Part shown: in pieces, positions 48,176-57,639 of the stretch
Position numbering within the stretch: position 1 is the first letter of the stretch
Layout: each line of letters begins with the position of its first letter
Source of the DNA: Janthinobacterium agaricidamnosum
GTDB taxonomy: Bacteria; Pseudomonadota; Gammaproteobacteria; Burkholderiales; Burkholderiaceae_D
Reading direction: 5' to 3'
DNA length: 64,000 nt
Assembly (NCBI RefSeq): GCF_003667705.1
Contig: NZ_CP033019.1
Coordinates: forward strand, 620,001 to 684,000
The notes under the pieces: model-generated
Database searches by the model: none
What the model was told of the DNA's origin: nothing
What the model saw: the letters and a program-made list of their open reading frames with translations, nothing else
Position numbers and translations under genes: made by a program

Positions 48176-49093
48176 TTGAATACCCGTTTTCTCGAAGCGT
48201 TTGTCTGGGCTGCGCGGCTGGGCAGCTTCCGCACGGCGGCCGACAAGCTGCACATCACGCAGGCGGCCATTTCCAACCGCATCGCCTCGCTGGAGCAGGA
48301 CTTCGGCACGCGCCTGTTCGACCGCGACGCGCGTGACATCCGCCTGACTTTTGCCGGGCGCAACCTGCTTGTGTACGCCGAGCGCATGCTGGAGCTGTGC
48401 CGCGACATGTATGCGGCCAATTCCTCGCCCGCGCAGATCACGGGTGAAGTGCGCATCGGCGTCATCGAAACCATCGTGCATACCTGGCTGATCCCGTTTC
48501 TGCAGCGCGTGCAGGAGCGCTATCCGGGCATCGAGATTCAATTGACGTCGGAATCGACGCGCCGCCTGCACGAACAGCTGCAGCAGGGCGAACTCGATAT
48601 CGCGCTGCAGACGGACATGCTGACGGGCGACCATATCCGCAGCACGGGCAGCGGCGCCATCGCCATGGGCTGGGCCGGCAGGGCCGCCGACTGGCCCGAC
48701 ACGGGCGTGCCGTTCACGGTGGCGCAACTGGCGCAGCATCCGATCATCACCATGAACCGCGGTTCGCAGCCGCATTCAGCATTGAAAGCGCTGTGCCAGG
48801 ACGAGGGCGTGCAGCTGGGGCGCGTCCATTGCGTCAGCTCGATCTCCGCCATCGTGCGCCTGGTCAAAGCGGGCTTCGGCATCGCCGTGCTGCCGCTGGC
48901 GCCCCTGCGCGAGGAAATCGAGCAAGGCAATATCGCGCTGATTCCCTGCGCCAGCAGCCTGGCGCCGCAGCGCATCGTCATCAGCTACAGCGAAGACATC
49001 ACGACGGAAGCGATTCAATTGGTCGCCATGCTGGCATGCGAAGAGGCGGCCAGGTTCACGCTGGCGCTGGGCGAGGAATATGGTGCCGGGTGA
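48176..49093 (+). CDS. LysR-family transcriptional regulator
   Basis: 305-residue LTTR starting at TTG (GAAGAAGAG upstream), with HTH FLEAFVWAARLGSFRTAADKL / HITQAAISNRIASLEQD and an effector domain (VRIGVIETIVHTWLIPFLQRV). It follows the puuD-M20 pair by 57 bases and precedes the EthD-like/MFS/DUF2848/amidase cluster in the same direction. It could govern either. Confidence 0.87.
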   Translation: MNTRFLEAFVWAARLGSFRTAADKLHITQAAISNRIASLEQDFGTRLFDRDARDIRLTFAGRNLLVYAERMLELCRDMYAANSSPAQITGEVRIGVIETIVHTWLIPFLQRVQERYPGIEIQLTSESTRRLHEQLQQGELDIALQTDMLTGDHIRSTGSGAIAMGWAGRAADWPDTGVPFTVAQLAQHPIITMNRGSQPHSALKALCQDEGVQLGRVHCVSSISAIVRLVKAGFGIAVLPLAPLREEIEQGNIALIPCASSLAPQRIVISYSEDITTEAIQLVAMLACEEAARFTLALGEEYGAG

Positions 49094-49176
49094 TGTCGGC
49101 TTACGCTGACGCTAAGCCGACCTACGATGCATATTAGTCGGGTAGGTAGGATTAGCGGCGGGACGCCGCGTAATCC
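49094..49176. repeat. Pair of REP-like hairpins
   Basis: The first hairpin is GTCGGCTTA / TAAGCCGAC (49095-49121). The second pairs GGATTAGCGGCG with CGCCGC-G-TAATCC (49149-49176), with one bulged base. Both carry the GTCGGNTTA/TAANCCGAC plus CCTAC theme common in bacterial extragenic palindromes. They follow the LysR stop directly. Confidence 0.65.
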
Positions 49177-49302
49177 GACAACATTGTTGGCCCCACCCAC
49201 AAGAAAAACTTATCAGTCGCGTTCAGAATAACCCGTTTGCCAAGTGATGGCGTGCCACCTATTCTGGGTTGGCACTCCACTTACAACGCAAACGGAACCC
49301 TC

Positions 49303-49977
49303 ATGACGACGTCCACCACCACCTTGCCCGGCATCCTGTTCGTCTGGACCAGCGCCGACCCGGAACACGAGCTTGATTTCAACCGCTGGTATGACCGCGA
49401 GCACGTGGAAGAGCGCGTGCGCATTCCCGGCTTCGCCAGCGGCACGCGCTACCAGAGCGTGCGCGGTCCGCGCAAATACCTGGGCCTGTACCGCACCGTG
49501 TCGCTCGCCGCCTTCCAGACGCCCGACTACTTCAAGGCCTTCGGCCAGCAGACGCCATGGTCGCTGACGAACTTGCAGCGCATGGTCGACCCGATGCGCC
49601 GTGTATGTGCCATCGAGGCGGAAACGGGCATGGGCACGGGCGCCTGGCTGGCCGTGCTGCGTCTGGGTGCATCAGCCATCGGCCAGGATGCGCAAGCGGT
49701 GGCCGGCTTGGCCACGCTGGGAACGACGCTGCTGCAGATCGACGGCGTCATTGCCACGCGCTTGCTCACGCCCGACGCCAGCCTGTCCGGCCCCCTGCCG
49801 GCGGAACGGACGGAGGCCCGCGTGCTCGATCCGATCTTCCTGATCGACGCATCGTCCGAAAGCGCCGCCATGGCGGCCGCGAATGCCGCCAGCGCGGCGC
49901 TGGGCCTGGACGCCGAACAGGCAGCCATCCTGCAGCTGTCCTGGCAGCTGCGCGAGGCCGACCTGCACGCTGCCTGA
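49303..49977 (+). CDS. EthD/Dabb-like conserved protein of unknown function
   Basis: 224 residues, not firmly recognised. The N-terminal half (GILFVWTSADPEHELDFNRWYDREHVEERVRI, split here as one helix-strand unit) resembles the ferredoxin-like alpha/beta-barrel seen in EthD or Dabb proteins, with the WYDREHVEERV helix and an aromatic-rich strand YLGLYRTVSL. The second half is Ala-rich and may be a repeat of the fold (AVLRLGASAIGQDAQ). The ATG at 49303 is chosen by a GGA-containing leader; the open frame upstream overlaps a repeat region. First structural gene of a putative cluster with the MFS, DUF2848 and amidase genes. Confidence 0.6.
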   Translation: MTTSTTTLPGILFVWTSADPEHELDFNRWYDREHVEERVRIPGFASGTRYQSVRGPRKYLGLYRTVSLAAFQTPDYFKAFGQQTPWSLTNLQRMVDPMRRVCAIEAETGMGTGAWLAVLRLGASAIGQDAQAVAGLATLGTTLLQIDGVIATRLLTPDASLSGPLPAERTEARVLDPIFLIDASSESAAMAAANAASAALGLDAEQAAILQLSWQLREADLHAA

Positions 49978-50086
49978 CGCGCCGCAAGCGTATCTTGCCG
50001 GCACTGATAACACGAGACACGGGCCACGGCGCAGGGCAAAGCATCCTGCGCCGGGCCTGCAATAAAACTGACGAGAGAGGTAGGCA

Positions 50087-51415
50087 ATGACCACATATAC
50101 GAACGCCGCGCATCCGGCAGCCCAGGCACCGGGCGAGAAGGCCACGACGGCCAAGACGGGCCGCCTGGCCACGGCCAGCATGGTCGGCACGACCCTGGAA
50201 TGGTATGACTTCACCGTCTACAACACCATGGCCGCGCTGATTTTCAATCACCTGTTCTTTCCCTCGTTCGATCCGCTGACGGGCACCATCCTGGCCTTTT
50301 CCACGTATGCCGTCGGCTATATCTCGCGCCCCATCGGCGGCGTGATCTTCGGCCATTTGGGCGACAAGCTGGGACGCCGCTGGGTGCTCGTGGTGACCCT
50401 GATGCTGATGGGCGTGACGACGGGCCTGATGGGCCTCCTGCCCACGTACGCGACGGCCGGCATCTGGAGTCCCATCCTGCTGGTGGCGCTGCGTTTCGTG
50501 CAGGGCATCGCTTTGGGCGGCGAATGGGCCGGTGCCGTGCTGATCTCCGTCGAACACGGTGCGCCGGACAAGCGGGGCCGCAACGCCTCGTGGACGCAGG
50601 TGGGGCCGTCGTTCGGCACCTTGCTGGCGACGGGCTGCATCGGTCTGATCACCTATCTGCTGCCGCATGAAGCGTTCATGGACTGGGGCTGGCGCATGCC
50701 GTTCATCGCCAGCCTGCTGCTGGTGGCGTTTGGCATGTGGATACGCAGCGGCATCGAGGAAACCCCGCTGTTCAAGGAACTCGACCAGCAGGATGCCAAG
50801 GCCGAAGCGCCGATCGGCGACGTGCTGCGCCTCTACTGGCGCCGTCTGCTGATCGCCGGCGGCGTGCGCATCGGCTCGGACGTGCTGTATGCGCTGGTGG
50901 TGGTGTTCACCCTGACGTATGTGACGACGGTGCTGCATCTGTCGTCGACCCTGGCGCTCACCGCCATCATGATCGGCACGGCTTGCAATGCGCTGTCGGT
51001 GCCGCTGTTTGGCGCGCTGTCGGACAAGATCGGCCGCCGCCCCGTGTATGCGCTGGGCGCAGCGCTGGGCCTCGTGTGGGCGTTTGCCTTCTTCACCTTG
51101 TTAGACACGGCCAGCCCGGCCGCCATCGTCACGGCCGTCGTCGTGGGTCTGGTCATCCACGCCATCATGTACGGCCCGCAAGCGGCCTTCGTCATCGAGC
51201 AATTCCCGACCAAGGTGCGCTATGCGGGTTCCTCGCTGGCCTATACCCTGGCCGGCGTCATCGGCGGCGGCTTCGCGCCGCTCGTCATCGCCAGCCTGTA
51301 CCGCTCGTACAACAGCACCGTGGCCGTCTCGCTGTACGTGGCGGCGGCCTTGCTGATCACCGGCGCGGCAGTGTTTGCCGCACGCGAAACGGGCCGCGGC
51401 CCCCTGGAGGAATAA
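50087..51415 (+). CDS. MFS metabolite:H+ symporter
   Basis: 442-residue inner-membrane major-facilitator protein of the metabolite:H+ symporter type (ShiA/ProP/KgtP-like). It has about 12 helices, with ASMVGTTLEWYDFTVYNTMA at helix 1, the loop motif FGHLGDKLGRRWVL, and a second copy LSDKIGRRPVYALGA between helices 8 and 9. ALRFVQGIALGGEWAGAVL is also typical. A GAGAGAGG-containing leader lies upstream. It is followed four bases later by the DUF2848 gene. The substrate is probably an organic acid or amide handled by the downstream enzymes (inference). Confidence 0.88.
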   Translation: MTTYTNAAHPAAQAPGEKATTAKTGRLATASMVGTTLEWYDFTVYNTMAALIFNHLFFPSFDPLTGTILAFSTYAVGYISRPIGGVIFGHLGDKLGRRWVLVVTLMLMGVTTGLMGLLPTYATAGIWSPILLVALRFVQGIALGGEWAGAVLISVEHGAPDKRGRNASWTQVGPSFGTLLATGCIGLITYLLPHEAFMDWGWRMPFIASLLLVAFGMWIRSGIEETPLFKELDQQDAKAEAPIGDVLRLYWRRLLIAGGVRIGSDVLYALVVVFTLTYVTTVLHLSSTLALTAIMIGTACNALSVPLFGALSDKIGRRPVYALGAALGLVWAFAFFTLLDTASPAAIVTAVVVGLVIHAIMYGPQAAFVIEQFPTKVRYAGSSLAYTLAGVIGGGFAPLVIASLYRSYNSTVAVSLYVAAALLITGAAVFAARETGRGPLEE

Positions 51416-51419
51416 AATC

Positions 51420-52097
51420 ATGACGACATTGCATTTTCAACTGGCCGGCCACGGCCCCGTTACCTTCGACATCGATCACCTGATCATCGCCGGCTGGACG
51501 GGCCGCGACATGGCGATGGTGGAACACCATATCGCCGAACTGGAAGCCATCGGCGTGGCGCGCCCGAAAAGCGTGCCCACGTTTTACCGCGTGGCGGCAG
51601 CACTGCTGTCGAGCGACGCGGCCATCGAAGTGCCGGGCGGCGATTCCTCGGGCGAAGCGGAATTCGTGCTGTTTTCCACGGAATACGGCCTGCTGGTGGG
51701 CATCGGTTCCGACCACACGGACCGCAAGGTGGAAAGCTACGGCGTGACGGTATCGAAGCAGATGTGCGGCAAGCCCGTGGGCGACACCCTGTGGCGTTAT
51801 GCCGACGTGGCCGGCCACTGGGACCAGCTGCAGATGCGCTCCTGGCGCGAGCGTGCCGGCGTGCCGGCCCTGTACCAGGATGGCCCCGTGACGCGCATGC
51901 TGTCGCCGGAAGACCTGATTCAGCGCTACACGGGGCAGGCCAGCCTGCCCGTGGGTAGCGCCATGTTCTGCGGCACGCAACCGATCATCGGCGAGATGGG
52001 CCATGGCGACGCGTTTGAGCTGGAGCTGTATGATCCAGCCTTGCAGCGCCGCCTGCAGCACCGCTATGCCGTGCAAACCCTGCCCGTGGAAGGATAA
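51420..52097 (+). CDS. DUF2848 family protein
   Basis: 225 residues with DUF2848 features: a middle part LIIAGWTGRDMAMVEHHIAE followed by ARPKSVPTFYRV, and later FVLFSTEYGLLVGIGSDHTD and SKQMCGKPVGDTLWRYADV. Function unknown; the overall pattern suggests an enzyme rather than a regulator. The ATG at 51420 follows GGAGGAATAAAATC. It lies in a tight unit with the MFS gene (4-base gap) and the amidase gene (4-base gap), a genomic grouping that suggests shared substrate handling. Confidence 0.8.
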   Translation: MTTLHFQLAGHGPVTFDIDHLIIAGWTGRDMAMVEHHIAELEAIGVARPKSVPTFYRVAAALLSSDAAIEVPGGDSSGEAEFVLFSTEYGLLVGIGSDHTDRKVESYGVTVSKQMCGKPVGDTLWRYADVAGHWDQLQMRSWRERAGVPALYQDGPVTRMLSPEDLIQRYTGQASLPVGSAMFCGTQPIIGEMGHGDAFELELYDPALQRRLQHRYAVQTLPVEG

Positions 52098-52101
52098 GAG
52101 A

Positions 52102-53460
52102 ATGACCGAACTGACCAAGACCATCCGCGAACTGGCGGCCGACCTGGCCGCCGGCCGCATCACCAGCGTGGCACTGACCGAGCGGATGCTGGCGCGCGCC
52201 GAGGCGCACCGGGCGCAGGGCGGCCATGCCTATGTCAGCCTTGATGGCGAACAGGCCTTGGCCGAGGCCCGTGCCAGCGATGTGGCGCGCGCCGCCGGCA
52301 TCATTGCCTCGCCGCTGGCCGGTATCCCCATTTCGATCAAGGACCTGTTCGACGTCAGGGGGCAGGTCAGCAGCGCCGCCTCGCTGGCGCTGGCCGACGC
52401 GCCGCCCGCCGTGGCCGATGCGGGCGCCGTGGCGCGCCTGCGCGCGGCCGGCGCCGTTCTGCTTGGGCGCACCAATATGAGCGAATTCGCGTTTTCCGGC
52501 CTGGGCTTGAATCCCCATTACGGCACGCCGCGCAATCCGCACGACGGCACGCGCGTGGCCGGCGGCTCCACCTCGGGCGGCGCCGTCACCGTGGCCTTGG
52601 ACATGGCGGCCGGCGCGCTGGGCACGGATACGGGCGGCTCGATCCGCATTCCCTCCGCTTTTTGCGGCCTGACGGGCTTCAAGCCGACGGCGGCGACTGT
52701 GCCGCTGGCAGGCACGGTGCCCCTGTCGCGCTCCCTCGATTCGGCCGGCCCCATCGCCCGCAGCGTCGATTGCTGCGCTATTTTGTATGCAGCGCTGTCG
52801 GGCCATGATATCGGCGCGCAGGCGCCGGCACTGAAAGGCTTGCGCTTCGGCTTTACCCTGGACTATGTCGGTACGCACGTGGCGCCGCAGGTGCAGCAGG
52901 CTTTCGACGCCGCGCGGGACAAGCTGCGGCAAGCCGGCGCCCTGGTGGAACAGTTCGATTTCCCCGAGTTGCTGGCGCTGCCGGGCATCAATGGCGGCGG
53001 CGGCCTGGTGGCGGCGGAAGCGTGGCACTGGCATCGCGCCCTGCTCGAGGAAAAGGGCGCGCAGTACGACCAGCGCGTGGCGGCGCGCATCCGCCGCGGC
53101 CAGCAGCAGGGCGCGTTTGACTACATCGACCTGCTCGATGCGCGCGCGCGCCTGATCGCCATCGCCCGGCGGCGCCTGGCGCCGTTCGACGCCTGGCTGA
53201 TGCCCAGCGTGGCCATTCTGGCGCCGCAGGTCGCGCCGCTGGAAGCGGACGACGCCACCTTCTTTGCCACGAACGGCCTGGTGCTGCGCAACGCCAGCGT
53301 CATCAACTTCCTCGACGGCTGCGCGCTGTCGCTGCCTTGCCATGCCGACGGCGAGCTGCCCGTGGGGCTGGGCATCTGCGGCCTGGCCGGCGCCGACGAT
53401 ACGGTGTTGCAAATCGGCCGCGCCGTGGAGGCGTTGTTGCGGGGGAGTGGAAAAGAATAG
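52102..53460 (+). CDS. Amidase signature-family hydrolase
   Basis: 452-residue amidase with the Ser-cisSer-Lys triad: K80 in PISIKDLFDVRG, the cis-Ser in VAGGSTSGGAV (S156 or S158), and nucleophile S180 in TDTGGSIRIPSAFCGLTGFKPT. It lacks the long C-terminal allophanate-hydrolase domain. GAAGGATAAGAGA precedes the ATG at 52102. Clustered with MFS and DUF2848 genes, it likely hydrolyses a small amide taken up by the MFS protein. Confidence 0.9.
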   Translation: MTELTKTIRELAADLAAGRITSVALTERMLARAEAHRAQGGHAYVSLDGEQALAEARASDVARAAGIIASPLAGIPISIKDLFDVRGQVSSAASLALADAPPAVADAGAVARLRAAGAVLLGRTNMSEFAFSGLGLNPHYGTPRNPHDGTRVAGGSTSGGAVTVALDMAAGALGTDTGGSIRIPSAFCGLTGFKPTAATVPLAGTVPLSRSLDSAGPIARSVDCCAILYAALSGHDIGAQAPALKGLRFGFTLDYVGTHVAPQVQQAFDAARDKLRQAGALVEQFDFPELLALPGINGGGGLVAAEAWHWHRALLEEKGAQYDQRVAARIRRGQQQGAFDYIDLLDARARLIAIARRRLAPFDAWLMPSVAILAPQVAPLEADDATFFATNGLVLRNASVINFLDGCALSLPCHADGELPVGLGICGLAGADDTVLQIGRAVEALLRGSGKE

Positions 53461-53504
53461 TGCCGTAGTGCAGGAAAATGCCAATTCTGTCATGATGGCT
53501 GGCA

Positions 53505-54881
53505 TTGACATGGGATAGTCGCGCTGCGGGCGCCGGCAAACTTCACACTGTGCACCGATACGACCTGATTAGCTGTCATGACTGCGGCGTGCTGTACCGC
53601 AAACGTCCGCTGCGCCCCCGCGAAAAGGCGCGCTGCATCCGTTGCCGCTCGGTGCTGTACCGCGGCGCTTACGCGCGGGGCGCATCGGCCGAATTGAGCA
53701 AGGTGGTGGCGCTCACCCTGGGCGCCGCCTTTGTCTTCCTGATCGCCCAGTTTTTCCCCATCGTCGAACTCGACGTCAATGGCCTCACTTCCAGCGCCAC
53801 CTTGCTCGGCTCCATCCGCGTGCTGTGGTACGAGCAGATGCACATCGTGGCGACGATGGTCTTCCTGTTTACCATCCTCTTTCCCGCCATCGAACTCGGT
53901 TCGCTGCTGTATGTGGCGCTGGGCCTGCGCGGCGGCGTCAAGGTGCCGGGCTTTAACCGCGTGCTGCGCGCCGTGCAGACGGCGCGCGAATGGGGCATGA
54001 CGGAGGTGCTGATGATCGGCATCCTGATCACCGTTGTCAAGATGACCAGCCTGGCCACGGTGCTGCCGCAACCGGGCTTGTTCGCGTTTGGCGCGCTCAC
54101 CGTGCTGCTGGCCATCGTCGTCTCGTTCGACCCCAAGGCCCTGTGGAACCTGGGCGACGACCTGACCCGGCAAGCGCTGCCCGGCATCCGCTACAAGGCT
54201 TTCGCGCCCGGTGAAAAGGTGGTGCCCTGCCATGCCTGCGGCCTGGTGGCGCCGCCTGCGGGCAAGGGCAGGCACCTGGCGTGCGTGCGCTGCGGCACGG
54301 CCCTGCACGTGCGCAAACCGGACAGCATCAACCGCACCTGGGCCTTGCTGATCGCCGCCATGATCCTCTACATTCCCGCCAACCTGCTGCCCGTGATGGT
54401 CACGCAATCGCTGTTCGGCACGCAGGACGACACCATCATGAGCGGCGTGGTGCTGTTCTGGACCAGCGGCTCGAAGGGCCTGGCCATCATCATTTTCATC
54501 GCCAGCGTGGTCGTGCCCATGCTCAAGCTGGGCGTGCTGGCGCTGCTGGCGTTCACGGCGCAGCGGCGTTCGCGCTGGCGGCCGCGCCAGCGCACCATCT
54601 TGTACCGCATGGTCGAATTCATCGGCCGCTGGTCCATGCTCGACATCTTTGTCGTCACCCTGACGGTGGCGCTGGTGCGCTTCAAGTCGCTGGCCGTGAT
54701 CACGGCGGGACCGGGCGCGCTGGCCTTTGGCGCCGTGGTGGTGCTGACCATGCTGGCGGCGATGCAGTTCGACCCGCGCCTGATCTGGGACCCCGTCGAC
54801 GGGCAGGTGCCTGGCGAGGAAGAACCCGTGGTGGTGGCAAATACCGGAAACAATACAGTGATTGGAGAACAGCATGTCTGA
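53505..54881 (+). CDS. pqiA: Paraquat-inducible protein A-like membrane protein
   Basis: Integral membrane component of the Pqi lipid-transport system. Two zinc-ribbon-like Cys motifs (ISCHDCGVLYRKR...ARCIRCRS and VPCHACGLVA...LACVRCGT) each precede a set of about four transmembrane helices (ALTLGAAFVFLIAQFFPIVEL; LLIAAMILYIPANLLPVMV). The length is near that of E. coli PqiA (about 420-460 residues). The start is uncertain: TTG 53505 and GTG 53550 are both possible and neither has a strong ribosome-binding site; the conserved part begins after the GTG. It overlaps pqiB by eight bases. Confidence 0.88.
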   Translation: MTWDSRAAGAGKLHTVHRYDLISCHDCGVLYRKRPLRPREKARCIRCRSVLYRGAYARGASAELSKVVALTLGAAFVFLIAQFFPIVELDVNGLTSSATLLGSIRVLWYEQMHIVATMVFLFTILFPAIELGSLLYVALGLRGGVKVPGFNRVLRAVQTAREWGMTEVLMIGILITVVKMTSLATVLPQPGLFAFGALTVLLAIVVSFDPKALWNLGDDLTRQALPGIRYKAFAPGEKVVPCHACGLVAPPAGKGRHLACVRCGTALHVRKPDSINRTWALLIAAMILYIPANLLPVMVTQSLFGTQDDTIMSGVVLFWTSGSKGLAIIIFIASVVVPMLKLGVLALLAFTAQRRSRWRPRQRTILYRMVEFIGRWSMLDIFVVTLTVALVRFKSLAVITAGPGALAFGAVVVLTMLAAMQFDPRLIWDPVDGQVPGEEEPVVVANTGNNTVIGEQHV

Positions 54882-56514
54882 CAAAGAAGCGGGCGGCCTT
54901 GCCGAAACGGGTGGCCAGGGCGTCCCCCCGTTGCCGGAACCCGATGTGGAACAGGGCAGCCGCTGGCTGCCGTCGCTGGTATGGCTCATTCCGCTGCTGG
55001 CAGCGCTGATCGGCGCCGGCCTGGCCGCCAAGTCCATCCTCGACCAGGGACCCACGGTGACGGTCAGCTTCAAGAGCGCCGAAGGCCTGGAGCCGGGCAA
55101 GACCAAGGTCAAGTACAAGGATGTCGACATCGGCCAGGTGCGCGCCATCACCCTGGGCGACGACTTGAGCAAGGTACTCGTGACGATCGACATGAGCAAG
55201 GAAGCGCGCCGCTTCGCCACCGCCGATTCGCGCTTCTGGGTGGTGCGCCCGCAGATCGGCGCCAGCGGCGTGACGGGCCTGGGCACCTTGCTGTCGGGCG
55301 CCTACATCGGCGTCGACACGGGCAAGTCGGAGCAGAAGAAGGAGAGCTTCATCGGCATGGAGAGTCCGCCCGCCGTGGCGGGAGACCAGAAGGGCAAGCT
55401 GTACACCCTGCATGCGGACAGCCTCGGCTCCGTCGACGTGGGCTCGCCCCTGTTCTTCCACCGCCTGAGGGTGGGCAAGGTGGTCAGCTTCGCGCTGGAC
55501 AAGGATGGCAACGGCATCACCATGTCGGTCTTCGTGAATGCGCCGTACGACCAGTTCGTCGGCAAGGATGCGCGCTGGTGGCATGCCAGCGGCGTTGACG
55601 TGCGTCTCGATTCCAACGGCTTCAAATTGAATACGCAATCGCTGGCTGCCATGCTGGTGGGCGGCATCGCCTTCGAGGCGGAAAACGGCCGCAAGCCCGT
55701 CGAACCGGCACCGGCCGGCACCAATTATCGCCTGGCGGCCGACGAGGCGAGCGCCATGCGCGAGCCCGATGGCGAGGCGATCACCACCGTGTTCTATTTC
55801 GACCAATCGCTGCGCGGTTTGCAGCCCGGCGCCACGGTCGATTTCCGCGGCATCGTGCTGGGCGAGGTGCGCTCGGTCGGCATCGAGTTCGACCCCGTGA
55901 AGAAGAACTTCCGCATGCCCGTCACCGTCAACCTGTACCCGGCCCGCCTGGGCATGCGCTTCAAGGCCGCCGTCGACGATGAGGAAGGCTCGGCCGGCCA
56001 CCAGCTGCTCGAACGCATGGTCAGCCGCGGCTTGCGCGCGCAGCTACGCACGGGCAACCTGCTGACCAGCCAGTTGTATATCGCGCTGGACTTCTTCCCG
56101 AAAGCGCCGAAGGTGGCGCTCGATCCGAACAGGTATCCGCTGGAAGTGCCGACCGTGCCGAACACCCTCGATGAATTGCAGACGCAGATCGCCAGCATCG
56201 CCCGCAAGCTCGATCAGGTGCCGTACGCGGAGATCGGCAATAACCTGAACGCCACGATCAGGCAGGCCAATACCCTGTTCAAGCAGCTCGATGGCCAGGT
56301 GGTGCCGGAAATGCGCGATACCCTGACGGCGGCGAAACAGACGTTCGGCACGGCCGAACAGGTGCTGCAAAAGGATTCGCCGCTGCAGTCGGACGTGCGC
56401 CAGGCCTTGCAGCAGCTGACGCAAACCCTGCAATCGCTGAACGCGCTGTCGGATTACCTGGAACGCCACCCCGAGTCCCTGATCCGCGGTAAAAAAGGAG
56501 ATGAAAAAAAATGA
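54874..56514 (+). CDS. pqiB: PqiB-like MCE protein
   Basis: 546 residues with one N-terminal transmembrane helix (LPSLVWLIPLLAALIGAGLA) and three MCE/MlaD domains beginning near GPTVTVSFKSAEGLEPGKTK, GKLYTLHADSLGSVDVGSPL and VFYFDQSLRGLQPGATVDF. A C-terminal helical stretch (TIRQANTLFKQLDGQV...) follows. E. coli PqiB likewise has three MCE domains and forms a periplasm-spanning tunnel for lipids. The ATG at 54874 has GGAG six bases upstream. It overlaps pqiC by four bases. Confidence 0.93.
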   Translation: MSDKEAGGLAETGGQGVPPLPEPDVEQGSRWLPSLVWLIPLLAALIGAGLAAKSILDQGPTVTVSFKSAEGLEPGKTKVKYKDVDIGQVRAITLGDDLSKVLVTIDMSKEARRFATADSRFWVVRPQIGASGVTGLGTLLSGAYIGVDTGKSEQKKESFIGMESPPAVAGDQKGKLYTLHADSLGSVDVGSPLFFHRLRVGKVVSFALDKDGNGITMSVFVNAPYDQFVGKDARWWHASGVDVRLDSNGFKLNTQSLAAMLVGGIAFEAENGRKPVEPAPAGTNYRLAADEASAMREPDGEAITTVFYFDQSLRGLQPGATVDFRGIVLGEVRSVGIEFDPVKKNFRMPVTVNLYPARLGMRFKAAVDDEEGSAGHQLLERMVSRGLRAQLRTGNLLTSQLYIALDFFPKAPKVALDPNRYPLEVPTVPNTLDELQTQIASIARKLDQVPYAEIGNNLNATIRQANTLFKQLDGQVVPEMRDTLTAAKQTFGTAEQVLQKDSPLQSDVRQALQQLTQTLQSLNALSDYLERHPESLIRGKKGDEKK

Positions 56515-57107
56515 TGAAGCCGATGTTTTCCGCGCTGCTGGCGGCCAGCCTGCTGGCTGCCTGCTCCACGCCCCAGCCCGAGCATTTCTATACGCTGAGC
56601 GGCGGCGCCGACGCGCAGCCGGCCAAGCCCGTGAAATACTATGTCGAGGTGCTGGCCGTCAGCGTGCCGCAGCAGGTGAGCCGCAACCAGTTTGTCGTGA
56701 CGGCGCCGTCGGGCCGCATCGAATTGCTGGAGCAGCAGCGCTGGGCGGGGCCGCTGGCCGGCGAGATCGGACAGGCCCTGTCGACGGCCGTGACGAACGA
56801 CCTGGGCGCCATCGACGTGTTCCGCACGCCGCATCCGGACAATCTGCCCGTGTACCGCATCAGCACCAACGTGCAGCGTTTCGAGTCCGTGATGGGCCAG
56901 TATGCGCTGATCGATGCCGTGTGGAGCGTGCGCCAGCTGGCCAGCAGCAAGGTGGTCACTTGCCGCACGATCGCCAATGAAAAGGTGGGCGCCGGCTATG
57001 ATGAACTGGTGCTCGGTCACCGCCGCGCCGTGAACCGCATCGCCGCCGATGCGGCCAGCGTCGTGCGTGCTTTTGACAACGGCAGCGCCGCCTGCCCGGC
57101 CGCCTGA
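56511..57107 (+). CDS. pqiC: PqiC-like lipoprotein
   Basis: 198-residue outer-membrane lipoprotein (ABC-type transport auxiliary lipoprotein family). Lipobox LLAAC at residues 14-18 after MMKPMFSALLAASL. The mature domain begins EHFYTLSGG and contains RIELLEQQRWAGPLAGEI, typical of PqiC/DUF330. The ATG overlaps the pqiB stop. It completes pqiABC, which links inner and outer membrane for lipid transport. Confidence 0.92.
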   Translation: MMKPMFSALLAASLLAACSTPQPEHFYTLSGGADAQPAKPVKYYVEVLAVSVPQQVSRNQFVVTAPSGRIELLEQQRWAGPLAGEIGQALSTAVTNDLGAIDVFRTPHPDNLPVYRISTNVQRFESVMGQYALIDAVWSVRQLASSKVVTCRTIANEKVGAGYDELVLGHRRAVNRIAADAASVVRAFDNGSAACPAA

Positions 57108-57154
57108 GCCGCTTTCCGCTACCCAGTCCCGGCGGCCGCTGGTAAAATGCGGCC

Positions 57155-57562
57155 ATGGGAATGACCTTGTTCACGCGCCGCTTCGCCGCCTGGATCGCCT
57201 GTTTCGCGATCCTGCTGGCGGCGCTCGCGCCATCGATTTCCCGGGCCGTCGCCAACGCCAAACAGGAATCCGGCTCCGGCTGGGCGGAAATCTGCTCGGT
57301 GGCCGGCATCCGTTTTGTGCAGCTTGATCAGGCCGATTACGGCGCCGCCGATGGCAAGTCCGGCGGCAAGGCCATGCAGATGGAGCATTGCGCCTTCTGT
57401 TCCACGCATGCGGGTTCCGTCGGCCTGCCGCCGGCCAGTCCAGTGCTGCCGCTGCTTGTGGCCAGCGGCACGGCCATCTTCCCGGCCCTGTACTACCAGT
57501 CCCCATCCCCGCTGTTCATCTGGTCCACCGCGCAGTCGCGCGCGCCGCCCGGTCTCATTTAA
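57155..57562 (+). CDS. DUF2946 family exported protein
   Basis: 135 residues with an N-terminal signal/anchor (RRFAAWIACFAILLAALAPSIS) and the DUF2946 pattern EICSVAGIRFVQL, then MEHCAFCSTHAGSVGLPP with an HCxFCxxH Cys/His cluster near the middle, and a C-terminal hydrophobic stretch ending RAPPGLI. DUF2946 genes often lie beside metal-related TonB receptors, as here (78 bases before). A role in metal handling is inferred. Confidence 0.82.
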   Translation: MGMTLFTRRFAAWIACFAILLAALAPSISRAVANAKQESGSGWAEICSVAGIRFVQLDQADYGAADGKSGGKAMQMEHCAFCSTHAGSVGLPPASPVLPLLVASGTAIFPALYYQSPSPLFIWSTAQSRAPPGLI

Positions 57563-57639
57563 GTTTTTGCATTTTCAATGCTGGCGCTGTCCACCTTGCG
57601 GTGTGACGCCCCGCATCCGCACACTTAAACGAGAATCAC

